A stretch of DNA of 6,217 nt. Origin: Candidatus Aenigmatarchaeota archaeon. GTDB lineage: Archaea > Aenigmatarchaeota > Aenigmatarchaeia > QMZP01. Under the pieces are notes generated by a model. The model searched no databases. It had not been told where the DNA came from and worked only from the letters and a program-made list of their open reading frames with translations. The DNA is taken from contig JAFCEM010000061.1 of assembly GCA_017609145.1 (NCBI GenBank), forward strand, positions 1 through 6,217, read 5' to 3'. Position 1 is the stretch's first letter, and every line of letters begins with the position of its first letter. The translations under genes and the position numbers were made by a program. Shown piece by piece: positions 1 through 6,217 of this stretch.

Positions 1-1680
1 ATCAATGTTGCCTATTCCCCAAGGGTAGATGAGGTCAGGATTAGCAAAGAGCACGGAAGAGTAAGGAGACCGCTGATTATCGTGGAGAACGGAAAGCCGA
101 AGCTTACCGAAGACATACTAAAAAGGGTTAAAGAGAAAAAGCTTAGCTGGTCTTCACTTCTTGAGAAAGGCATAATAGAATATCTGGATGCAATGGAAGA
201 AGAGGAAAGCTACATAGCGATGAACCCATCGAGCGTCACAAAAGAGCATACACACATGGAAATTGACCCCATGACAATGCTTGGCCTATCCGCCAGTCTT
301 ATACCATACCCGGAGTACAATAGGGGGGACAGGATAAACTACGGCGCCAAAATGGTGGGACAGTCAATAGGGTTGCTGACCGGCAATTTCCCAATAAGGA
401 TGGACACGAAATTTAATATACTTGCATACCCCCAAAGGCCAATGGTAGAGACCAGGGTCTCTGACATACTGGGCAACTATCCCATCGGGCAGAACGTCGT
501 GGTTGCAATAATGTGTTTTGACGGCTACAACCTCAATGATGCCATTGTGATGAACAAATCCTCTGTCGAGAGGGGGATATTCAGGTCGTTTTATTTCAGG
601 ACCTATGAGACGATAAGGAAACGATACTGGGGAGGACAGGAAGACGAGATTGGAATCCCAGAGCCCGGTATAAAGGGCTACAGGGGGGAAGCCGCATACA
701 GAAACCTGTCCGAAGACGGCATCATAAATATAGAAACGAGAATAAGTTCCGATTCCGTTCTCGTGGGCAAGACATCACCGCTCAGGTTCCTTTCGGGTGA
801 GGAATTCACTGCAGACATAGAGAACAAAAGAGAAACCTCTGTCACAGTCAGGCATGGTGAAGAAGGTGTTGTTGACAAGATACTTGTTACGGAAACACTC
901 AACGGCGACCAGTTTATAAAAGTTCGGATACGTGACCAGAGAATACCGGAGCTTGGGGACAAATTTGCAACAAGGCACGGTCAGAAGGGTGTGATCAGCC
1001 TTCTTGTGCCCCATGAAGACATGCCATTTACCTCGGATGGTGTGGTACCTGATATAGTATTCAACCCCCATGCAATACCTTCAAGGATGACAGTCGGGCA
1101 GTTGCTTGAGCTTCTTGTCGGCAAGGCAGGCGCATTCGCCGGAAAGAGGTTCAACGGCTCGGCATTCAAGCACGTCAAAGAGGAGGAAGTAAGGAAACTG
1201 ATGAAAAAGATGGGATTCAGAGATGACGGAAAACAGACACTTTATGATGGTAGAACAGGGAAAAGATATAATGCGCTCATTTTCACGGGCCTTTCTTGCT
1301 ATATGAAACTTGACCATATGGTTGCGAACAAACTTCATGCCCGTTCAAGAGGTCCTGTGGCACTGCTCACAAAACAGCCTACCGAGGGCAGGGCAAAGAG
1401 GGGCGGCCTCAGGATAGGGGAGATGGAGCAACAGTGCATCATAGGTCATGGCGCTACAATGGTGCTCAAGGAGAGATTTGACTCCGATAAGGTAAGAATA
1501 CCAATCTGCACCAAGTGCGGTCTGGTTGCCACGAACGATGTCATTAAGAATAGGACATACTGCCCTGTCTGTAAGGACAGCGAAATAGTATTCATCGAAA
1601 CGTCGCACGCGTTCAAGCTTCTGGTTGATGAGCTGAAATCCATGTGCGTATATCCGAAAATCACAACGGAGGAGATTTAG
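1..1680 (+). CDS. rpoB: RNA polymerase subunit B (or split subunit B'), C-terminal part, 5' partial
   Basis: Second-largest subunit of archaeal RNA polymerase, part of the active centre. The frame is open from base 1 and the residues before the GTG at 82 (GRVRRPLIIVENGKP) are conserved family sequence, so that GTG is internal and the true start lies upstream. In order, by window residue: the YPQRPMV region near 145; GYNLNDA at 175-181, the active-site GYNxED element with Asn in place of Glu; GDKFATRHGQKG from 319, including the conserved GDK lysine; PHAIPSRMTVGQLLE; QPTEGRAKRGGLRIGEME near 460-476; and a C-terminal zinc ribbon with Cys at 503, 506, 521 and 524. The 559 residues seen would nearly fill a split B' (about 600 residues, from memory) or be half of an undivided B; the window cannot decide. 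The stop at 1678-1680 abuts the next ATG. Confidence 0.96.
   Translation: MNVAYSPRVDEVRISKEHGRVRRPLIIVENGKPKLTEDILKRVKEKKLSWSSLLEKGIIEYLDAMEEEESYIAMNPSSVTKEHTHMEIDPMTMLGLSASLIPYPEYNRGDRINYGAKMVGQSIGLLTGNFPIRMDTKFNILAYPQRPMVETRVSDILGNYPIGQNVVVAIMCFDGYNLNDAIVMNKSSVERGIFRSFYFRTYETIRKRYWGGQEDEIGIPEPGIKGYRGEAAYRNLSEDGIINIETRISSDSVLVGKTSPLRFLSGEEFTADIENKRETSVTVRHGEEGVVDKILVTETLNGDQFIKVRIRDQRIPELGDKFATRHGQKGVISLLVPHEDMPFTSDGVVPDIVFNPHAIPSRMTVGQLLELLVGKAGAFAGKRFNGSAFKHVKEEEVRKLMKKMGFRDDGKQTLYDGRTGKRYNALIFTGLSCYMKLDHMVANKLHARSRGPVALLTKQPTEGRAKRGGLRIGEMEQQCIIGHGATMVLKERFDSDKVRIPICTKCGLVATNDVIKNRTYCPVCKDSEIVFIETSHAFKLLVDELKSMCVYPKITTEEI
1668..1674 (+). promoter_or_regulatory. Shine-Dalgarno site for rpoA1
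   Basis: GGAGGAG lies inside the last codons of rpoB, with eight bases between the end of GGAGG and the ATG at 1681. It is a strong match to the 16S rRNA anti-SD and supports the 1681 start. Being within the upstream gene, it points to translational coupling of rpoB and rpoA1. Confidence 0.8.
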
Positions 1681-3627
1681 ATGACAGATGCTTTCATAAA
1701 TTCCATATCATTCGGTATATTTTCACCGGAACTTATAAGCTCCATTGCCCGTGTGAGAATAGTGACATCCGACCTTTACGATGCCGACGGCTATCCAGTA
1801 GAGGGTGGGGTGATGGATCCTCGGCTCGGGGTTATAGACCCGGGTCTGCATTGCAGGACGTGCGGCGGCGGGATTGGCGAGTGTCTTGGCCATTTCGGGT
1901 ATCTTGAGCTTGCAAAACCGATAATCAATGTGCTTTATACCAAGACTATATACCAGCTTCTGAAGGTTTCATGCAGAAAATGCGGCAGGCTGATGCTGCT
2001 TGAGAAATCCATCGAGACTACGCAGACAATACCCAGCAAATGTCCGCACTGTAATGGTGTCCAGAAAAAGATAACATTCGTAAAGCCATATTCTTTCTAT
2101 GAGGATAACAAAGAGCTTAGCGCCGAGAAAATCAGGGAAAGATTCGAAAAGATACCGACGACAGATCTCAAGAAGGTAGGCTTTAAGGGGGGAAGGCCGG
2201 AGTGGCTCATCCTGACTTTGTTTCCCATTCCTCCGGTCACCATCAGACCCTCCATAACCCTTGAGGGTGGAGAAAGGTCTGAGGACGACCTGACCCACAA
2301 GCTGGTTGACATTGTGAGGATTAACCAGAGCCTCAAGGAGAACATAGATATAGGTGCTCCGGAATTCGTTATCAATGACCTCTGGGAGCTGGTCCAGTAT
2401 CATATCTCAACTTATTTTGACAATGAGCTTACGAATGTGCCCCTTGCAAGGCACAGGTCAGGCAGGACGCTCAAGGGCCTGACGCAAAGACTCAAGGCTA
2501 AGGAAGGAAGGATGAGGGGCAACCTCTTGGGCAAGAGGGTCAATTTCTCTGCAAGGACAGTGATATCACCCGATCCGAGAATATCAATAAATGAGGTCGG
2601 TGTGCCTGAGGTGATAGCCAATGAACTGACCATCCCGATGCATGTAAACAATCTAAATATGAAAAAAATAAGATCATTGTTCAGGGATAACAAGATAAAT
2701 TATGTGATAAGGCCGGACGGGAGAAGAATAAAGGTGATGACGGAAAACCGAAAGGACATACTTGACAATCTTGCCGAGGGATGGATAGTCGACAGGCAGC
2801 TGCAGGATGGTGATGTTGTTCTGTTCAACAGGCAGCCTTCGCTTCACAGGATTTCTATAATGTCGCACAATACAAAGATAATGCCATACAAGACATTCAG
2901 GCTTAATCCCAGCGTGTGTCCGCCTTACAATGCCGACTTCGACGGCGATGAGATGAACCTTCATGTCCTGCAGACCGAGGAGGCAAAAACAGAGGCAACA
3001 TTCCTTATGCAGGTCCAAAATAATATAATATCACCGAAATTTGGGGGGCCGATAATAGGCCTGGACCTTGACCAGATATCAGGTATTTACCTTCTGACAA
3101 GAAACGGGACAATGTTGAGCAGGGAAGAAGCTGCACAGCTTTTGGCTGATGCAGGTATAGAAGATACAGAAATACCGGAGAAAGACAGCCTTACAGGAAA
3201 AGAAGTATTCAGTCTGCTTTTGCCAAAAGGCCTTAGCATGGAATTCAAGGCAAACTGCTGCAAAAACTGTGATGAATGCCTGCGCTCCGACTGCAAAAAT
3301 GATGCATGGGTAAGCATACACAATGGCGAAGTGAAGACCGGTACCATAGACAGCAAGGCTGTCGGTGCTTTCAAGGGTGCTATAATAAACCAGATGCGAA
3401 CGGTCTCTGACAATGAAGAACTGAAAACATTCATCGACAGGTGCGGAAGGCTCGGAATAGCGTATATTATGAGAAGAGGCTTTTCAATAGGTATATCGGA
3501 TATAGACCTGCCTCAAAAAACAATGAAGGAAATCGAAACCAATGTCAGCACTGCCAAGGAAAAAGTAAATGAGCTGATTAAAAAGTACAAAAGCGCTGAA
3601 CTAAAGATACTTCCGGGCATAGCGTAA
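1681..3627 (+). CDS. rpoA1: RNA polymerase subunit A' (RpoA1), N-terminal part, ended early by a frame break
   Basis: Clamp and catalytic half of the largest archaeal RNA polymerase subunit. The start follows the rpoB stop directly and the N-terminus is typical (GIFSPELI, then VMDPRLGVIDPG). Zinc site one is C58, C61, C68, H71; zinc site two is C98, C101, C121, C124. Next come the switch-region block RLKAKEGRMRGNLLGKRVNF and SARTVISPDP, RQPSLHR, and the Mg-binding loop NADFDGDEMN at 417-426 (D419, D421, D423). A Cys cluster (C527, C530, C533, C538) precedes the WVSIHNGEVKTG segment. The frame stops at 648 after LKILPGIA, in the middle of the funnel helices. Archaeal A' is usually about 870-900 residues, and the missing C-terminal portion is encoded immediately downstream in the -1 frame. 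An assembly or sequencing error, a real lesion, or a genuinely split subunit are all possible; I favour the first because the subunit is essential. Confidence 0.95.
   Translation: MTDAFINSISFGIFSPELISSIARVRIVTSDLYDADGYPVEGGVMDPRLGVIDPGLHCRTCGGGIGECLGHFGYLELAKPIINVLYTKTIYQLLKVSCRKCGRLMLLEKSIETTQTIPSKCPHCNGVQKKITFVKPYSFYEDNKELSAEKIRERFEKIPTTDLKKVGFKGGRPEWLILTLFPIPPVTIRPSITLEGGERSEDDLTHKLVDIVRINQSLKENIDIGAPEFVINDLWELVQYHISTYFDNELTNVPLARHRSGRTLKGLTQRLKAKEGRMRGNLLGKRVNFSARTVISPDPRISINEVGVPEVIANELTIPMHVNNLNMKKIRSLFRDNKINYVIRPDGRRIKVMTENRKDILDNLAEGWIVDRQLQDGDVVLFNRQPSLHRISIMSHNTKIMPYKTFRLNPSVCPPYNADFDGDEMNLHVLQTEEAKTEATFLMQVQNNIISPKFGGPIIGLDLDQISGIYLLTRNGTMLSREEAAQLLADAGIEDTEIPEKDSLTGKEVFSLLLPKGLSMEFKANCCKNCDECLRSDCKNDAWVSIHNGEVKTGTIDSKAVGAFKGAIINQMRTVSDNEELKTFIDRCGRLGIAYIMRRGFSIGISDIDLPQKTMKEIETNVSTAKEKVNELIKKYKSAELKILPGIA
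3600..3626 (+). other. Frame break within rpoA1 (frame 1 to -1 frame), with apparent loss of coding sequence
   Basis: The upstream frame reads ELKILPGIA then TAA at 3625-3627. The -1 frame is open from 3600, after a TGA at 3597-3599, and reads HSVSDIVAEKIKKSDILVMS into the conserved SGAKGS block. Homology to A' therefore continues across a shift that must lie between 3600 and 3624. Against Rpb1 as I remember it, about 19 residues are missing exactly here, between the LPG/HGM turn and the AGRLAE-like stretch (here SDIVAE). One deletion of 3n+1 bases, roughly 58, would produce both the shift and the shortening. No X XXY YYZ slippery heptamer is present in the interval. Confidence 0.8.
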
Positions 3628-3671
3628 GCGATATAGTTGCTGAGAAGATAAAAAAGAGCGATATCCTTGTT

Positions 3672-4124
3672 ATGTCCAATTCCGGTGCAAAGGGAAGCAT
3701 CGTGAACACGACACAAATGGCTGCAGTTGTTGGCCAGGAAACAATACTTGGAAAAAGAATCAAACGCGGATACTACCGAAGGACACTGCCTCACCTCAGA
3801 CGTGGTGACCTTTCCCCAATGTCACACGGATTCGTTGAAAGAGGATTCAAGCAGGGGCTGAGCCCCTTTGAACTTTTCTGGAACATAATGAACGGCAGGG
3901 AAGGCCTCATGGATAAATCACTCAGAACAAGAAAGTCAGGCTACATGCAGAGAAGGCTCATCAATGCTCTTCAGGACCTTAAGGTCTGTGACGACATGTC
4001 TGTAAGGGCAGCAGACGGCAAAATAGTGCAGTTTATGGCAGGCGAAGACGGAATAGACCCCTCAAAATCTGATCGTGGACGGCTGCAATGGAAAAACAGG
4101 ATAAAAGGAGCAAGCATAAAATGA
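3672..4124 (+). CDS. rpoA1: RNA polymerase subunit A' (RpoA1), C-terminal part with the bridge helix
   Basis: This is the remainder of A', in the -1 frame. Family-like coding actually runs back to about 3618, so the ATG at 3672 is only the first available start and lies within conserved sequence. It has no good Shine-Dalgarno site (only a GAG 13 bases upstream), which argues against an independently translated gene. Visible blocks, numbered from that ATG: SGAKGSIVNTTQMAAVVGQE near 4-23; RTLPHLRRGD; GFVERGFKQGLSPFELF; the bridge helix NGREGLMDKSLRTRKSGYMQ followed by RRLINALQDL near 74-103; and IVQFMAGEDGIDPSKSD near the end. The bridge helix normally reads DTAVRTAQSGY or similar; here it is DKSLRTRKSGY, with Lys82, Ser83, Arg87 and Lys88 at active-centre positions. 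The stop overlaps the rpoA2 start as ATGA. The joined A' would be about 814 residues. Confidence 0.88.
   Translation: MSNSGAKGSIVNTTQMAAVVGQETILGKRIKRGYYRRTLPHLRRGDLSPMSHGFVERGFKQGLSPFELFWNIMNGREGLMDKSLRTRKSGYMQRRLINALQDLKVCDDMSVRAADGKIVQFMAGEDGIDPSKSDRGRLQWKNRIKGASIK
4106..4110 (+). promoter_or_regulatory. Shine-Dalgarno site for rpoA2
   Basis: AGGAG with ten bases to the ATG at 4121, lying inside the final codons of rpoA1. Together with the ATGA stop/start overlap at 4121-4124 it fixes the rpoA2 start and indicates coupled translation of A' and A''. Confidence 0.7.
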
Positions 4125-6217
4125 AACAAGAATTGCCACCAAAGATAATGGAAGAAGTCGAGGAATACGCCAGGAAAAAAGGACTTTCGGGCGTGAAACT
4201 GAACACACTCATAGAAAAAGTAAGCCTTATTTATAAAGGGGTTACCTATGACCCTGAGGAACCGATTGGTATTGTAGCAGCCCAGTCGCTTTCAGAACCC
4301 GCTACACAGATGAGCCTTGACTGCAGCGAAAAGGTAATCATTAAACACAATGGCATGATAATGATCGTGCCAATAGGAGAATTTGTTGATAAGACAATGG
4401 AAGCCTTTGGAAAGGATGAGAAAGATGACTGGGAAACGTGTGATGTTTCTGGAAAAGGACTGTTTGCACTGAGTTTGAATGATAATGAGAAGATAGAGGA
4501 AAGGGAGATAAAAGAAGTTAGCAGGCACCTGTCCCCGGAAAGGATAATGAGGATAAAGACCCGCTCAGGGCGGAGTGTAATGGCCACGGATTCCCATTCC
4601 TTTGTCATAAGAAAAAACAACAGGATTTTTCCCGTATCAGGAAGAGAACTGAAACCGGGAGACAGGCTTCCTTCCATGAGATTCCTTCCGGAAAACTGCC
4701 TTCAGGAAATAGAAACAAAATCCTTTATTGGCAGGCAGTCCTTTGCGAAGAAGCTGCTGCCGGAAAGGCTTGAATTAAATGAAGAGCTCGGGTGGGTTTT
4801 TGGTGCCTATCTGTCCGAAGGCAATGCTACCAGATTCTTTGTGTCATTTTCTAATATTGATGAAAACTTCCTGTCAAAAATAAGGGGCTTTGCCCGGTTG
4901 TATGGTTTTACATTCAATGAGTATGACAATTCCCGCGGTTTTGGCCAGTCCCATGACATAAGGATAAACTCAAAACAACTTTCACTGTTAATGGAGAAGA
5001 CATGCGGGACAGGCTCTTCATATAAGCGCATTCCCGCTTTTGCATACAGCGCTGATATAAATTTTGTTTGCGCTCTTCTCAAGGGATATTTTGATGGCGA
5101 TGGGAACGTATCTGTTAACAGGAGGGTTATAAGGGTTTCATCCAGGTCAGGAGAGCTAATAGATGGCATTGCCCTGCTTCTGACAAGGCTGGGTATATTT
5201 GCAAGAAAACTGAAATCCGGGGAGATTTCCCTGGCAATACCATACAAATATGCACACATATTCAGGGAAAAGATAGGGTTTACGATACTGTCCAAGGCAA
5301 GGAAGCTTGATGAACTATGCTCCTTATATGAGAAAAACAAGGACAGGTATCAGGATTTCGTGGACATGGCTGGAGGCTTTGGTGACATCCTGCTTTCCAT
5401 TTCCAAAAAGCTCGGAGAGCCGTCCAGATACATGAACAGCTTTACAAAGAGGCAGAGGATTGGCAGGACAGTTCTGCTGAAGCATATAAAATCCTTTGAA
5501 AGAAAGGCCATGCAGAAGAATATTGACATAAGCAAAGAACTTGAAATTCTTAGGAGAATGCATGACTCTGATGTTACATGGGACGAGATAACAGAAATCG
5601 CCTATGTGAAGCCTACGGGGGAATATGTTTATGATTTCACTGTGCCCGGAACACAGACCTTCACAACAGGAGAGGGCATCGTAACTCACAACACCATGCG
5701 AACCTACCATTTCGCGGGGACTGCAGGCATACAGGTTACTCTTGGCCTGCCGAGACTGCTTGAGATATTCGATGCCAGAAAAGAGCCAAAAACACCCACA
5801 ATGATGATATATCTCAATAAAGATTGCCAGTCTATCGAGGACATCAAAAGGATAGCAAAAAACATCAAGGAAGTCAAGATAAAAGACGTCGTGCTCTCTA
5901 CTATAATTGATTTGACTGACATGTGGATCAAGTGCAGGGTTGATAAAGAAAAGCTGGCCGAACTCGAGATAGACATCGAAAAACTGCCCAAATTGGTAAA
6001 GGTGAGAAACACGACAAACAAGATAGAGGGGGAATACCTTATGGTTATACCAAAGAAGACCGACCTCGAGAATCTGTACAAGCTGAAGTATGCAGTGCTC
6101 GAAACTCATATAAAGGGTATCAAGGGTATAAGCCAGGTTGTCATCAACAAGGAAGAGGGAGAATGGGTAATAAACACGCTCGGTTCAAACCTTAAAAAGG
6201 TTTTCGATATAGAGGGC
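4121..6217 (+). CDS. rpoA2: RNA polymerase subunit A'' (RpoA2) precursor containing an intein, 3' partial
   Basis: C-terminal part of the largest archaeal RNA polymerase subunit, which supplies the trigger loop and part of the jaw and clamp. The start is ATG 4121, overlapping the rpoA1 stop. Residues 1-64 are extein: a leading helical region, then EEPIGIVAAQSLSEPATQM. Residues 65-524 are an intein. The extein resumes with TMRTYHFAG and TLGLPRLLEIFDARKEPKTP, and runs to GIKGISQVVINKEEGEWVIN and LGSNLKKVFDIEG at the window edge. Removing the intein restores EPATQM-TMRTYHFAG, matching the usual EPGTQMTxRTFHxAG of the family. About 239 extein residues are visible; from memory A'' is near 380-400, so roughly 140-160 are missing on the right. 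The trigger-loop His (RTYH) is kept. GlyPro-type variation appears as SEPAT for the commoner GEPGT. The protein can only function after splicing. Confidence 0.95.
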   Translation, partial: MKQELPPKIMEEVEEYARKKGLSGVKLNTLIEKVSLIYKGVTYDPEEPIGIVAAQSLSEPATQMSLDCSEKVIIKHNGMIMIVPIGEFVDKTMEAFGKDEKDDWETCDVSGKGLFALSLNDNEKIEEREIKEVSRHLSPERIMRIKTRSGRSVMATDSHSFVIRKNNRIFPVSGRELKPGDRLPSMRFLPENCLQEIETKSFIGRQSFAKKLLPERLELNEELGWVFGAYLSEGNATRFFVSFSNIDENFLSKIRGFARLYGFTFNEYDNSRGFGQSHDIRINSKQLSLLMEKTCGTGSSYKRIPAFAYSADINFVCALLKGYFDGDGNVSVNRRVIRVSSRSGELIDGIALLLTRLGIFARKLKSGEISLAIPYKYAHIFREKIGFTILSKARKLDELCSLYEKNKDRYQDFVDMAGGFGDILLSISKKLGEPSRYMNSFTKRQRIGRTVLLKHIKSFERKAMQKNIDISKELEILRRMHDSDVTWDEITEIAYVKPTGEYVYDFTVPGTQTFTTGEGIVTHNTMRTYHFAGTAGIQVTLGLPRLLEIFDARKEPKTPTMMIYLNKDCQSIEDIKRIAKNIKEVKIKDVVLSTIIDLTDMWIKCRVDKEKLAELEIDIEKLPKLVKVRNTTNKIEGEYLMVIPKKTDLENLYKLKYAVLETHIKGIKGISQVVINKEEGEWVINTLGSNLKKVFDIEG
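4313..5692 (+). mobile_element. Intein (460 residues) in the RpoA2 trigger loop, Ser1 type with LAGLIDADG endonuclease
   Basis: Self-splicing protein element, translated in frame with rpoA2. The N-terminal splicing block is SLDCSEKVIIKHNG then IVPIGEFVD; block B is ATDSHSF with T92 and H95; the C-terminal block is YVYDFTVPGTQTFTTGEGIV ending THN, with penultimate His459 and terminal Asn460, followed by Thr+1. I place residue 1 at Ser (codon 4313) because then the spacing to the first beta strand equals the usual CxDYDEKVIVK pattern and the spliced host sequence is canonical. Starting at Cys 4322 would leave three extra residues (SLD) in the trigger loop. The block F His seen in many inteins is absent (GTQTF), as in the related VPGLETF type. 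The homing endonuclease domain occupies the middle. I expect splicing and homing activity, inferred from intact motifs. Confidence 0.93.
4787..5104 (+). other. LAGLIDADG homing endonuclease core of the intein
   Basis: Two dodecapeptide motifs are visible: LGWVFGAYLSEG (intein residues 159-170) and FVCALLKGYFDGDG (251-264). The acids that normally bind the catalytic metals, E169 and D263, are both present. A block D-like KRIP lies between them at 238-241. After the second motif, residues about 348-400 (DILLSISKKLGEPSRYMNSF and the basic stretch behind it) resemble the small DNA-binding subdomain found in related archaeal inteins. The domain would be predicted to cleave intein-free rpoA2 alleles near the trigger-loop codons. 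That activity is inferred, not shown. Confidence 0.88.

Noticed and set aside
82..84. GTG as the start of the first gene
   Set aside because: The 27 codons before it are open and encode conserved RpoB sequence (GRVRRPLIIV), so the gene begins left of the window.
1644..1907. 87-codon + strand frame bridging rpoB and rpoA1
   Set aside because: Overlaps two well supported genes in another frame and its translation is Arg/Ser/Gly-rich without family resemblance.
3250..3300. Cys cluster CCKNCDECLRSDC in A' as a novel zinc insertion
   Set aside because: Archaeal A' subunits commonly carry a similar Cys cluster before the DAYVVI-like segment as far as I recall, so it is probably a family feature.
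3600..3626. Programmed -1 ribosomal frameshift in rpoA1
   Set aside because: The required direction is -1, but no slippery heptamer with matching re-pairing exists in the 25-base window where both frames are open, and residues are also missing there, which slippage does not explain.
4322..4324. Cys68 of the RpoA2 precursor as intein residue 1
   Set aside because: It would leave SLD in the spliced trigger loop (three extra residues) and make the first intein block three residues too short; Ser at 4313 fits both constraints.
4807..5340. 177-codon open frame on the minus strand
   Set aside because: Antisense to the endonuclease domain, whose motifs are clearly on the + strand; no supporting start context or family motif.
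5324..6109. 261-codon open frame on the minus strand
   Set aside because: It lies opposite the intein C-terminus and RpoA2 extein, has no recognisable domains, and its composition (rich in Cys, Phe, Tyr and His) is that of an antisense shadow.
1..6217. tRNA, rRNA, CRISPR array, tandem repeats or a promoter
   Set aside because: No cloverleaf, repeat-spacer pattern or TATA/BRE-like intergenic sequence was seen; coding sequence fills the window.

Overview
The window is a stretch of an archaeal RNA polymerase operon, coding on the + strand almost from end to end. It reads in order: the C-terminal half of the second-largest subunit (RpoB or RpoB'), the A' part of the largest subunit (RpoA1, broken into two frames), and the A'' part (RpoA2), which is interrupted by an intein and cut by the window end. 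A largest subunit encoded as separate A' and A'' genes behind rpoB is an archaeal arrangement. The A''/B sequence flavour (for example SEPATQM, RTYHFAG and EIFDARK in A'') looks to me like a divergent, possibly DPANN-type archaeon. That lineage guess rests on recalled sequence style only.

Layout: 1-1680 rpoB C-terminal part, open at the left edge; 1681-3627 rpoA1 N-terminal part with both N-terminal zinc sites and the NADFDGDEMN catalytic loop; about 3600-3626 a frame break; then rpoA1 C-terminal part with the bridge helix in the -1 frame, ending at 4124; 4121-6217 rpoA2, open at the right edge, carrying a 460-residue LAGLIDADG intein at 4313-5692. Gene junctions are tight: the rpoB stop touches the rpoA1 ATG, and rpoA1/rpoA2 overlap as ATGA. 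Each junction has a Shine-Dalgarno-like run just upstream, so the genes are very probably co-transcribed and translationally coupled. There is no intergenic stretch, RNA gene or repeat array that I can see.

The proteins form one active centre. RpoB supplies the GYNxxD and GDK elements, A' the catalytic Mg loop and bridge helix, and A'' the trigger loop. The notable features all fall there. The intein sits exactly inside the trigger loop, begins with Ser rather than Cys, and has Thr as its +1 residue. The bridge helix has basic substitutions at positions that are usually small or neutral. The RpoB GYNxED motif has Asn for Glu. The A' frame break coincides with the loss of about 19 residues of the funnel helices, so one deletion of 3n+1 bases could explain both; it may be an assembly or sequencing artefact. 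I see no wholly new system; the intein and the divergent active centre are the points worth following up.
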